Shown here piece after piece: positions 7,026 to 19,600 of a DNA stretch of 64,000 bases. The notes under the pieces were generated by a model. It did not search any database. It saw nothing but the letters and a program-made list of their open reading frames with translations, and was not told the origin of the DNA. Origin of the DNA: Amblyornis subalaris (Eukaryota; Chordata; Aves; Passeriformes; Ptilonorhynchidae); the NCBI GenBank assembly GCA_018881555.1, contig JACAXG010000123.1:403354-467353 (forward strand), given 5' to 3'. Positions within the stretch are counted from its first letter, which is position 1; each line of letters begins with the position of its first letter. The translations under genes and the position numbers were made by a program.

Positions 7026-10000
7026 AGGTGCTGAGAGTGCAGATGGCTCCTAACCTCAGAGTTGGGCTGCCGCTTGTGGTTGCTGACAGAAACCGATTTA
7101 AGCACACGGATGTGGCACAACTGAGCAGCAGCATCACACGATCCTATTTAAAACTCAATTACAATTTATTTCTAGCTATTTCCAGTGTCTCTGAAAATCC
7201 TCAAGGGCATATCCCAAAAGCAGATATCCTGACCGAAAAATTACTAACATAGGAATATTTTTTAATGTAGAAACAAAGCACCAATGTTTCCTATAGGGCC
7301 ATGTAAAGTATTGCTTCTTAAAAGGGACTTTGATTATGTGAGAGAGTAACATATTTAATTTATAAGAGAGAAAATAAAATATTTTGTAACCAAAAAAATT
7401 GTTTTTAAAAGTCCAAGTAAAAGTTTCAGGTACAGCTTTCAGATGTGCGTTGTCTTCATCCTGTTTGTGAATTTGTGTGTCCCTGCTTTCCCAAGGACCT
7501 GCCGTCAGTTTCCTGGAGAGGACTTCCTCAGTACCAGCTTCTGGATGTGACAAGAAGTGCTATTGGTTCAACTACATTGGCATTGATGAATATTCTGCAG
7601 GGCTTATCCAGCTATACTTAGGACACACCAATGCTTGAGTTCACCTTACATTTTTAGGTAGTTGTGCAGCCTCCTCTTAAGTGAAGACATGGTAGCTGCA
7701 GACTAACCCAGGAAAGGATGAACTTGGGCTCTAATTCTTCATTGAAAGTCTTTGAAATTACAGCCTGCAGGAATATGTTAACTGCCTGCCCACCAGGAGC
7801 TCTGAGGAGGGAGGGAGTTTGTGCTGGTTTCTACCCTTTATCATATTAAATCTGGGACTACCGACAGATTTGCTGTGGAGCCAAGGAGGTAGGCTGTGTA
7901 CCAAAGAGGTTGGGGCCCTTACTTCCTATTTCTGTTCTCTGAATTCTTTCAGCAATTGCCAAATATAAATTTATATTTATTCTAGGAGTTGGAAAACAAA
8001 CAGAGACCAGATCCAAGGTCCTTTGGAGCTGAGAGGCTCTAAAGCCTTTCTTTCCCATTTCATAGTTAAACCTTGACCCTCCCTTTCCTCTTGTGGGAAG
8101 AGCAAATTTCTGTTCCATGCTGTCCTGTGTGCTGGATAAGGTCATTTGATCAGAAGCACAGCCACCTGAAGTCACATTAATTAATCTTCAATGTATTTGT
8201 CGGAGGTTAGCCTGGAGAAACCTGCAAGCATTGTAATTCTGCTGCTTTGGGATATAGAAGATCAAACTGATGGTAGGAAACATGATAATTAACAACCTTT
8301 GCAGGTCATTATTCCAGCATAGCAATACTGTCAGGTATTTTATCTCCCCCGGCACCATACTCATCCTACAGATAAAGTGTGCTCTTTGATCTTACCTCAC
8401 AATTTATTGCTCCTCAATCCTCTCTTCCCTATACATATAGGAGACTAATAGGAAGCTAGAGTTGTCCCAGACACAATGGAAGAAAACCACCTGATGCTGG
8501 TGAAGTTGTTAAGTTTTTAGGTGAGGCCTTTCCAACACTCTAGCCTTAGAATAATATCAGTGGCTCAGGGAGACAACAGCACATGGGTGTTCAAAAGCTC
8601 CGCTCTTGTGGAGCAATTGCACTGTGGGTAAGAACATTTATCTTAATACAAAAAATTTCAAAGCAACAAAGCTCTTGTAGACGCTTGGCAGTGTGACTTA
8701 GAAGAACCAGCAGGTACTACTGTGCAAGATAGACTGTAAGGCATACAGAACCAGTGTGGATTCAGCAAGTATGGTAGTTCTGAGGCAGACAACAGAGTAG
8801 ATGTATTTGTATTTACTTCAGTGGTTTGCAATCTCACCAGGTTCTCAATGCCATAATTTCACTGTAGCTTACTTTACACTATACTTATGTTTTCAAGAGC
8901 TGGAAAGAACACGACAGCACACAATGGAGGGCATAGTCAAGCAATCCACATCTCCAGAGAATAATTCAGAAAAAAAGCAGCACAGAAATTAGGCAAGGCT
9001 CTCACATTGTGGTCAAGTTAAGCTTGAGTGAGGTGGTTCTGAATGGTGACAAAACACAGTCAGGCAAAGTACTGGAGATGTAGCCATTTCACTTAAATGT
9101 TTAAGAGCAGAGTAACCAGTTGTTGCACAGACCCAGTTTAAGTTTATCCAGAGTATAAACACAGAAGGGTGGGGACGTNAGTGCAGTATGTCACAGGACA
9201 CTCCCAGAGCTCACACGCCACCAAAACTTAGCCTAGGAAAAAAACAAAAAGGAAGTCTACTGATCTTACCTGATCTTCAGACACAAAAATGTGTATTAAC
9301 TTCGCACATGGCTAATTGGACCTTAATGTTTTTGTAAACTGCAAGTCACACTGCAAGCATCAGGGGGAAGACCTAAAACGAGAGAAAATGTGCAGACACT
9401 TCCAATGACTGTCAGCCACTCAAAAGGTGAAAGCACCATATGCTGTGGTTGGATTCAGACATCCCATGCAGCAGTGGACGGATTCATGAAAACAGAATTT
9501 AAAGATGTCTGGAAGTGAGCCTAGGTACCAGGAGAAAGAAAGCAGGAAAGAGCAAAGCTGAACAGTAAAGATCTGAGTCAAGTCTTGACAAGGGACTTCC
9601 TGCAACATCAAGGCAACTAGAAAGACAGTGGGGCAGACAGAGTCAGCTTGTATCTGCCTCCTGAGACGAGAACAGATGCTTCTTCTCCTGTGATTACATG
9701 AATTTGGCTAAGTTGAATCGTACTGTTGAAGTATCTAGCAGGTTAATAGTACCAATAAGTACTATTGTACTTAGAGGCTTTCTCTCCTCTAAGGCTGCTC
9801 AGTCATCACTGCTAACTTACAAGCTGTAAAAATTAAATTACATTAGCTTTTTGTTGACNCAAATCTGGAAAAGAGTACCTCAGGATTGACAAGGCAGACT
9901 ATGTTCATTAGCATCGTCCCAAACCTCAAAGACAGATGAATTTGCTTCCATGCATTTGCATTCCTTATGTGGAATCAAAAAAATATTTGTGCATAAAATC

Positions 10001-13000
10001 TGAGAACATAGCCTGGGCAGGTAGCTGAGAACTCCAGCCATTGTTTGGGATTTAAGCCATCTAATAGCCAGACGTAAGGAGTGGCTCTGACTAAATTGTT
10101 TGTCACTTGNATATAACATACAAAATGCCAGTGAACATACACAGAGAAACTACAACATTCACTCATCAGCTTTGACACTGTGGTGTACACTTTTCTGATA
10201 TGTTGCACTGACTGCAGAATAGATCACATTACCTGAGCAAAACAGGTCACATTATCTGAAAAATTCTGGCCTGTAAGACTATTCAGAAAAGCTCATTTCA
10301 CTACAATTAGGTTGCTTTACTTAGCCTAGCCAGGAGGCAACTTAGAGAACTAAGAATTCAGCTCTAGGATGGATTCCTGTTCAAACCCACCTCTCCTCTC
10401 TTTATTGGGACAGTTACAAAGGCAGCCTTTGCAACCCTTTTCTCTGCATCTTCCACTGCTCCAGCAAGGATGCATCACTACCAGTATGCGTACTATGTCA
10501 GTACCCTTACTTTTCATTCGGGGAATTCTAATCCCAAAGAAAGAACCCTCGAGCCAGACAAAGGGGAAGTCAGTCACTTTTAATTGACAATGTGAATCAC
10601 TTTTAAACGGGGTTAGAGAAGGTCAAAATGTTTCACTTCATTATGTCAACATTTTATGAAAGAGGTATCTGAATGTTTCATGTTTACAGCACTGGATTCG
10701 TGTCTATAGATATAAATTACTCTTAAATGTTTTAGCCTTTTTTCATAACGAACTAGTAAAGAAGCTAGAATTTAGGACTTAGGTATTCTTGTGTTGTGGA
10801 AATACTTTTCTACTTTAAAGATTCCCTCCAAAAGATGACAGCCTTCCTAAAAGCTTGTTCCTATTCAGATTTCTCACTTAAGTATGCACATTAAACATTT
10901 TTTATTTGCAATAGTTTCTATTTAACAGCATCTCCCCACAGTATTTATTTGTCTGGTTTCAGAATCCCTTCCTTTTTTGCTCTTCCCCCTTTTTCTGGCA
11001 CATTGTCATGCATGTTTTCACAGTACATTTCCAACAGGAGCTCTATATCCCAATGCAGATTGTATACAGTGGCTCCCATGCCAAGTGGTTTCACTGTGAA
11101 CATAGCAAACTTTAATAATAAAGTAGAAATTCCATCATTTGATTTACAGTCATGCTTGCAACACAAATAGCAAACCTTAGAACAACCCTACCACTTTTAT
11201 AAATATTTTCCCACTATGCTCTGAAGGCAATGTAATCTTTGGCTTCTGAGGGTAAGCTGTATTTAAAAGAGCCACAACTGCAATTTTATTTATTTATTTC
11301 CGTTTACTAAAATCTCTATCCAGTTGTATCCAGTATCTTTTTGCATTGTTTTTTTTCCTGAGTAGTCACTGAGGCCTCAAAGCCCTAAATGTTCAGATTC
11401 ACTTTGAGCNCACAGAAGGTAAGATGCACGGAAGTGAATAACTATGTAAACACACCCAGATAGTCCACATTTTTTGTTTCTTCACGCCCAAGAAATATTT
11501 GGCTGTGCTGACAGCTGACTTCAAATACAAAATTACTTCTTTACAGTGGCCCAAGTACATGTCTTATCCACACCTATTTTCTAGTGTCTCTCATGAAAAT
11601 ATGGAAACAGTAGCAATAAGATATTCTTTAGGTTATTTTTTCTCATGAAAATAAATGTATTTTCAACCCTACCAAACTTCAGTGGTATGCAAGGAGACCC
11701 TATCAGCTGCCAGATATTAAAATTTTCTAAGGTGTGTCTCAACAGCCATATGCACAAGTTGCTGCATCTAACTTCACTTACTAGGTAGCAGGGAAATCAT
11801 GAGTATGCTTTTAAATGCAGTGAATATTCACTGTGAGCCTTCTGGAAATATCGCTGTTTACGTGGTGCCAGTGGACTTGACACAGATGATCCTGCTTCTG
11901 TGTATTCTACCTAACTGTGTGGGATTTTTGGCAATGCTTTGTTTTATTGTGAAGAACTCAAGGATATTCGCATATTGCTCCCAACACGATTTCTTTTAAT
12001 TTGTCTTAGATTAACTAATAAAAGCATCATGATACAATTTTAGATATAGTTTTGGGGTTGCTGAGCAGAATAGCCAAAGAAATTGTAACAGTCCTTAGAA
12101 AACCAGATGTTTTCTGCTATTTGGGGAAAAATTACTTGGACAAAGTTTTTGAAGAAGAAATACAAAATAATTTCAACTTCCTCATTAAATTTTGACATGT
12201 TAGAAGTAGTTTAGTTTAGTAGTGGTAAACGTAACCTATATAATCTTAAATGTAACAAATATAACACAAAAATTATGAACTCAATAAAAGTATAGAATGA
12301 AGTAACGTGATTCAATGTTCTTAAAACAAAACATCTGTTCTACAGGTGTTTAAAATTTCTATTTTTCATTCTGAATCCGAGTGAACACAACAGCTATTTG
12401 AATCCAATCAACAGCTCTTTTAGGTCCATTGTCAAGAGCACCAGTGTGGCCCACTCTTTGCAAGAGGAACAGAGAAAGATAGAAAATCATTCACAGAGAA
12501 GAAAAAAAAGAAAGGTCATCATAACTGCTAGCAAAACTATCAGGCTTTAACTATAATCTTGTTAGATTGAATTACAAGGACTGAATCCCAACACCTGTGC
12601 ATTAGATTATTACCAAATTCATCTGCAGACATTAAACATCTGTTGCTTTTCTAAGATTAAGAATGTGAAAACTTTTAACTATAAATAAAACATTGAACAA
12701 TATCTTTCAATTCCTTCTCCTAGCCAGAACAAAGGCACAAAAAATAGAGAAGTATGTCTTATTGTAACTGGCTAAAAAAATACTAGGTTTAACAGTTGAT
12801 ATACATTTACAATTTCATTTAAATTAGTAAGACAAATTTAATGTAAGTAGTGGAAATATGACTATTTTGGACAGCAGTTTATCTATGAAAATCTGTTAAA
12901 TTCAAGAAAACATTTTAAAAACAAATTGTAAAGCACTATGCCTGATTTAGTGTCTGGAAATTAGAGAGTATAACATTTTTTTTTCTATATTGCACAAAAT

Positions 13001-15625
13001 GCCTTCCCTGAGGTCAGTTTCTTCTTGCCTACAGCTTATTGCTTTAAGCATCTAAAATAAATTTGGAAACATTTGTTTGTAAATACAAATAGGCATTTGC
13101 ATATAAATATGTTCCCATGCATGGTAGTAGCTGTGCTGTTCTGCCTTAGCCATCCTGATAAGGGGATTTAATTACCTAATGCGCCAATAACTTGGCTATA
13201 ATTTTTGACCCAGTCAGGAATTTAATGGAATAACAGCATAACATTCAGACTAATTTCCATTAGGCAAAGTAAAACTGCAAAACAATGTTAAGGAAGTGCG
13301 AGTCACCACTCTGTTCAGCACAACTAAAACAGGATGTCTGTAAAATTGGAAACTGGTTATCTGTCAGGTTTCTATTTTCTAAGGTATCAGGGGGTACCTG
13401 AGGATAATGTAAATGGGCAGTAAAGGCAAAAAGGAATCTTGCAGTGTGTTGTGCATCTATGCAAACATTGGAAAATGAGATACAGAATTTGTTCACTAAA
13501 AATATGGGTCCTTGCTGCAGTAATGAGACTTCACCCCAGGCAGACAGAAACGACGGAAGCATAAGGACCAGGGATCAGACCAGAGCATATAGAAAAGGTC
13601 TGTCTAAGACTGCCATCTTACTCCACAGGAGGTTACATTGGGTGAATTCTGACCTCATTTACCAGAAGTAAGGATTTGTCATTCACTACTAGTAACAGAG
13701 GGAATATGCAAGGTGACCTGAAAATGAAGGTCACCACAGAGACTATTTACATCTGTCTAATGAGTTTTTAATATCCATTTGAAACTTTGTGTTATGCAAC
13801 CAATTGCTGATCATTGTTAATTTTAAAAGATATTGAGAACTGGAAAGATTCTGCAGGACATGATTTTACATTCTGCAGAAAATCTTGTCAAGCAAAGCAG
13901 CCAAATAAAACCTGGAGTGATAGTCCATGTCACTAGGATCTGCTTCCTGCTTTTACAGACAGTCTAGATCGGGAGGTTCTGCAAAACATCTGCACAGGCC
14001 ACTATCACAGAGGACAAAACACTACAATGTAAGGAACCCAAAACCTGCAGTACAAATTGAAAAGCAAAGAGAATATTGCACAGAAAAAGTGCAGGAGTGA
14101 GAACTTACATTGACAATGATACCATCGTGCAATAAGAAAATTCCTTATAGGACTGTCTCTAATATGTACAGGGCAAAGAATTATTAGAAAAATTGTCACA
14201 TAAAGCAAAACGTTGACTCCTAGCAATTGATAGCCTGCTTATGGTATACAGATATTACACCATACACTTATCTGAATTGCTGGGTTGCTCAACAAAACAG
14301 ACATTAAGGTATTACTTTTTCAGAAAGTTAAAGCTATTTTTAACAGAAGAATGTGAGATTTTAAACATATATGTAAATACCTAGTCAAATATGCCTGTGC
14401 ACGTATTCATAGTGCCCAATGTTATGGTGACGGTGTCTATATAGCATCTCAACATATTTTAACATGGCTGAGAATGGAGATGTTAGTATATTTGAATTTT
14501 GCATAAGCATCCCTGTATTTTGTATCTCCACAGAGGAAAATGTAAACATGTAACACGTTAATCTATTGGTTGTAGTCATGTCGTTCACATTATGCACAGT
14601 TGAAAACTGTCTTATGAAGACAAGTTTATAGTCTCCTTGTCATTTGATCAATAGAAAACAAGTAAAATCTAGCACTCTGATATTTTTTCTGGATTTGAAG
14701 ATAACCTGAAGAAAATTCTCTATCCACAGATATAGTTTATTATTGTTTTGTTAAGGTTTCAATTCTGTCTTCTTCTTACTGGATGATGAAAACAGTGCTG
14801 CTCATTTGGATGTTGATTAAGGAGAAAGCAATGTGAAGAGGCAGACAGCAACAGGAAATTATGAGAAGAGCAATTAAATGTTCTGTGAAAAACTGTCACA
14901 TTAATGTTACAGCATTACAGTCTGTAGTACCAACATTGAAGTGAAGAAAAAAAAAGGGAACTTCCCAAGCAGTGCTTTCTGGACTGTCTAGAATCTTCTG
15001 AAAGTAGCAGTTTCTGCATGTGTCTTGCATGCTGAAAGGTTTGAGAAAGATTTGTTGGGTTTCATCAGCCTGCAGTTCATTGCTCTTACATCAGTACTGA
15101 AGATAAGGAAAGTAAACCCAGAACATGTATTTAGCCAAAACAGCATGCCTATGTTCTACCTTCCTTGGAGCCCTTCCCTTTGGAATACTTCCTTTTTTGA
15201 TTCCCTCAACCTTTCTGCAATTTCTTTAAAATGTTGGGCTCCCGTGTTTATACTGGTTCAGATCATGTACATAGGTGAAAATAGGATTTGCACGCAAAGA
15301 TCATTGAAAGTTTGAATTTACAACAAAGCCTGACCTTCTGAAGGTCTTGTATTAGGCAGTAGGAGCATTTTCCATCTTTGCCCTAATGCTGGCCAATCGA
15401 ATAAACAAAATCCATCAGGAATTTTTAATTAATTGTCCAAAGATTAAGTTTAAAATTATAATTCTGCCATCAAATGCATCTATCTAGCTAATAGCTCCAA
15501 CTTTTTGGACATCCTGGAATTTAGGTGAGAAATGAAGTCTCAGTATATCTAAGTAACCTACTTCAGTTCAGCATGCATAGCTATGTCAAGCATAAAGTAT
15601 AATCCATACTGGGGAAGTAGAGTAC
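7026..15625. other. Intergenic DNA upstream of TLR3
   Basis: AT-rich sequence with short fortuitous open frames only. I see no exon series, RNA gene, CpG island or confidently recognisable repeat in this 8.6 kb. Small homopolymer and ATTT runs (for example near 11285) are the only low-complexity features. Confidence 0.5.
15621..15625. repeat. Left target-site duplication AGTAC of the solo LTR
   Basis: AGTAC directly precedes the opening TG of the LTR and is repeated directly after its closing CA at 16689-16693. Five bases is within the range made by retroviral integrases. Confidence 0.85.
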
Positions 15626-15795
15626 TGTCGTGGTTTGACACTGGCCCAACGCCAGGCACTCACAAAAAGCCCACTCACTCACTCTGCTCTGCAACTGGAC
15701 AGAGGAGAGAGAATTTAACAAAGGGTTAATGAGTTAAGCTGTGGGAGAAAACACTTCAAGGGCAAAACAGGCTCTACTTAATGATATAAGGTGAA

Positions 15796-15801
15796 TTTAT
15801 T
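15796..15801 (-). terminator. Polyadenylation signal of the solo LTR
   Basis: AATAAA on the minus strand lies about 700 bases downstream of the LTR TATA-like box. Together they fix the orientation of the element. The long distance is consistent with a long R or internal repeat region in this LTR family. Confidence 0.5.
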
Positions 15802-15989
15802 ACTAACAAGATCAGAGTAAGAGAATGAGGAGTAAAATAAACACTTAAAGACACTCTTGTCTCCCCCCAGCCTCTCCCTCCTTCCCACCGATGGCACAGG
15901 GAGACGGGGTGGGGGTTTTGGTCAGTTCATCACCCGAGGTCTTCTTTCCACTGCTCAGGGAGAGGAGTCGTTTCCCTGCTGCACCATGG

Positions 15990-16330
15990 AGTNCCTCCCA
16001 CGGGAGACAGTTCTCTGTGAACTTCCCCAGTGTGGGTCCACTCTCACGAGCAGCAGCACTCCCAAAACTGCTGCAGCGTGAGTCCATCCCACGGGCAGAC
16101 AGTCCTCCCAAAACTGCTGCGGTGTGGGTCACTCTGCCACGGGGTGCAGTCCTCCAAGGACNAGCTGCTCCAGCCTGGAAGCAAGGCCTCTCTCTCCATG
16201 GGACTTCCTCTGGATCACAGCATCCTGGTATCCACCTGCTCCGGCGTGGGCACCTCCCCCGTGGGCTGCGAGTGCATCCCCCGTGGACCCCCATGGGCTG
16301 CAGGGGGACAACTGCCTCACCATGGCCCTC
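15990..16330 (-). repeat. Internal tandem modules of the solo LTR
   Basis: A GC-rich module recurs, built on words such as CCCACGGG, GCAGTCCTCC and CTGCTCCAGC-like blocks followed by TGGGTCC. Spacing is about 50-60 bases, with imperfect copies. The modules have variable copy number in related bird LTRs as I recall them, and make the element appear protein-coding by chance. Confidence 0.6.
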
Positions 16331-16688
16331 ACCACGGGCCACAGGGACATCTCGGCTCTGGCACCTGGAGCACCTCCTCCCCCTCCTTCTGCACTGACCT
16401 TGGTGCCTCCATTGTTGTTCCTCTCACATGTTCTCACTCCTACTCTTCTCTAGCTGAAAAATTACAGCTATGCCACTAACTTTGTTATGATTTCTTCTTA
16501 AATCTGTTATCACAGAGGTGTTACCATCACCTCTAATTGGCCCAGCCTTGGCCAGCAGCACGTCCATCATCAGAGCCATCAGGGATTGGCTCAGCTGGAC
16601 ATGGTGGAAGATTCCAGCAGCTTCTCACAGAAGCCACCTCTGTGGCCCCCTCCCGCTACTGAAAACCAGGCCCTGCAAAACCAACACA

Positions 16689-16693
16689 AGTAC
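16689..16693. repeat. Right target-site duplication AGTAC of the solo LTR
   Basis: Exact copy of the AGTAC that precedes the LTR, directly after its closing CA. Confidence 0.85.
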
Positions 16694-19600
16694 ATATGCT
16701 GGGTTGCCTAAAAGTGACATCACGTTGACTTTTCCTTTCAATTACNCCATGCAATTTAAGTGTTGTATTATGTTCTTCATGCCAGGCTGCTCCTGATCAT
16801 ACTGGAAAACTCTGTAAAATCAGGGTCATCTATCTACATAAAGATGACCATAAATCAAATTAATTTCTCTTCAATTGAAATTCAGCATCTTTAATCTATA
16901 TACCTAATATCTGTACCTATAAAGAAAACAGATGCATGTGTTACAGCATCAGCCAGAGTCTCTCAAAACAGTTATTTGTATCCCCCAAACTATATAAATG
17001 AAGTTTCTACAACTTCTAAGAATCTACTTTGGAAGTAATCTCCCTTACCGTACTTTGCAAACAGGCAGTGGATACTACGCATCTCTTCTGATTTGAATTG
17101 CTTATGTTAATAGGATTGGGAAAAAAAAAAAAGACCCCCAAACCCTTCAATTAAAAGCACTGAAACCAAAAATGAACTTTTCATTTGGAAAAACCATAGG
17201 AGGCAGCAAAGACAGGAGATTTGATCCCATGTAGTACTAAATGGCCAAATACATAAGCAAATACTGAATAGGTTCACTGAAACTACTTGAGATTTTGAGA
17301 CCTGAAACTATTAGTCACTGTTTTATTATGTCTAATAGTTGAAATAAAAATAGATTGATACAAAAATAATGGATCCAGAATACTTTTAAAATGTTTTTGT
17401 ACTGCGTTATTTAGCAACTGACCTAATAATGGAACTATGAGAAATATTATATTTTAGGTACTTTAATTATGAGAAAGTCAGGAGAAATGCATTAAATCAC
17501 CTCTTCTTTATAAGAGGGTAAAATCATTTCTAAAGCATAGAGTTGCTATTGGTGCTATTGGCACTATTCCACCCTACCTCTCCCAAAGAAAGCTGTTTGT
17601 AACAGGAAATGTCACATTTTATTAGATTTTAAAAAGGCAGCATCAAAGTATCAGGTTGGCAGTTGCACTTACTCATGAAGGTGNCAAATTTGTCAGGGTT
17701 TAGTACTCTCACAGAGCACCACTAGATGTCAGCAGTAACTTTCTGCAAAATGCAAACGAACTGGTTGATTTATATTTAGAAATCAGTACAAACCCATAAA
17801 GTAGCTCATGACGTCCAAAGTTCCTTACAGAAAATGTGTAACCTAACGACTGATCCTGCAACTGGTTCAGAATCAGGGCTACATGGCTAGCGAACTCAAT
17901 TTGTTGAACTAAATTCGGAATTACAAGAAATCCCTCAGTCTTATCCTTAATAACCGAACATTTAAAACACATAGAATGAATCCTTTTATTCAGCTGCAAA
18001 AAAAAAAGTTCAGAACACAACCTATAGAATCTGGTATGCGTATTGCAATCACTACTCATAAGCCACCTGCTGCTGCTACTGAATTTACCAGAATTTTATC
18101 CGGATAACATAAGGAGTAACATATGGACAGAACTTCATTTTAACAGTTTTATAACAGACTAAGTCGTCTAAAATTCAGAGGTGCATCATTATGACAGTGC
18201 TGAGATACCTAAAAAACATGGCTTATTATTTCTAAGATACAAACCTTGACCTTCCCCAAGACTGCCCACAAATTATTCATATGATATTCTGGTGGCAGAT
18301 TAATTACAATTATGAAAAAACAAACAAGCAAACAGCAACAGCAACAACAACAAAACACCAAGCTGCAAGCACTTGAGAGTTTTTTTGGCAACGGACAAAG
18401 CATCTGAGAAATTCTCTCCTGATTCAGCTGTCTCTTCTATCTGCTTACTTTACTTACTGCCATGAGAATATATGCCTTACTAAAATGCCTTTGACCTGTT
18501 CTTCCTTTCTGAATTCTTGTGCTAATTTGTAGAAGCAGGCAGATCTGAACATCAAATGTGGAAATTCACAATGCAGGAACACTTGGTATTGGAACCTAGT
18601 CTTTCACACGGCTCATCAAAGCCAGCTATGAAATTTATTCATACGTGGTAATGATAAGTTGTTTTGAATTGGCAGTATAGGTAGTGGAACATTTTAGCTC
18701 TCAAATTTCAATACAGGTTTCTGTGTCTAAGAAGACATGAATTGAAGGCAGAAGCGATGCCTAATTTTGATTTAATACTTTTGTTCCAAACAATGTCAGT
18801 AGCAAGTCATGTTATTAGTTTTGTTGCAGATAAGGGTGTGTTGCAAATTGTATGCAGATCATAAGAAATTCTATCCTTTAATGTTCCCCCACAGTGTAAC
18901 CCTGGGCTGGCTATTTTACTACCCTTTTATCATTTTCTCTGTCCTATAGGTGGAGATGAAATTTGTATTTCGTTTTGGGAAAACTTGGGCCCTTGCAGAT
19001 AGAATACACTGGGCACCTGCTGATAGAATATACTGCATATTATCAGCTATATTTGTGCATGCAGTCAGGAATAAATAGCCTAGAATCGAACTAGTTTTCC
19101 AAATCAGTTCCTCCTATGAGATTTTTCCCACCTGTATTGAAANTGAACTGACCATGAAATTTGAGATCTTAACAGCTTCCTTAAGCAGATTATTGTATTG
19201 CTATTTTCTCCATTCTCTCTTGTTCAATTGAAATGACTATTACAGGCAGTTGGGTATTGTGTGAATTAAGTTTTAAGTCCTTTAGCACAGAGAGTATCTG
19301 AATTTATATAGCACCTGACAGCCTTAAATTCTGGACACTGCCATAGTGTTAGTGCTGGTTGAAAGATTCAAATTTGAAATGTCAAAAAAATCTGCAGAAG
19401 ATCCAGACTGCAAGTTCTATAGTCCTTGCAAGTTCTATAGTTCAGAAACACTTAAGGGTGCACAAGAGCATCGAGCTGTCTTACCTAAGTCACAATGGTT
19501 GGACATATCTAAGCACACAACAAAACTGTCTGAATCAAATGGTGCTTCCTTGAGCTACACTCTTTCACTTCCAAATCATTTCTGCTACCAAGGCCATTAC

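Larger units (their letters stand above)
15626..16688 (-). mobile_element. Solo LTR of an avian endogenous retrovirus, complete with target duplication
   Basis: The 1,063-base element begins TG, ends CA and is flanked by the 5-base duplication AGTAC, with no internal retroviral region. This is the result of recombination between two LTRs. The minus strand is the transcribed sense: reading leftward there are CCAAT boxes (ATTGG on + at 16585-16589 and 16536-16540), a decayed TATA-like GATTTAAG (+ CTTAAATC at 16497-16504), and an AATAAA signal at 15796-15801. The interior holds a run of GC-rich repeated modules of about 50-60 bases. The open frames of about 100-170 codons here are products of these repeats, not host genes. 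I recognise the family as an abundant bird LTR but cannot confirm a database name. Point changes in the TATA indicate age. Confidence 0.9.

Noticed and set aside
15845..16479. Several open frames of 100-168 codons on both strands
   Set aside because: They lie entirely within the solo LTR and arise from its GC-rich repeated modules. No host protein domain is visible.
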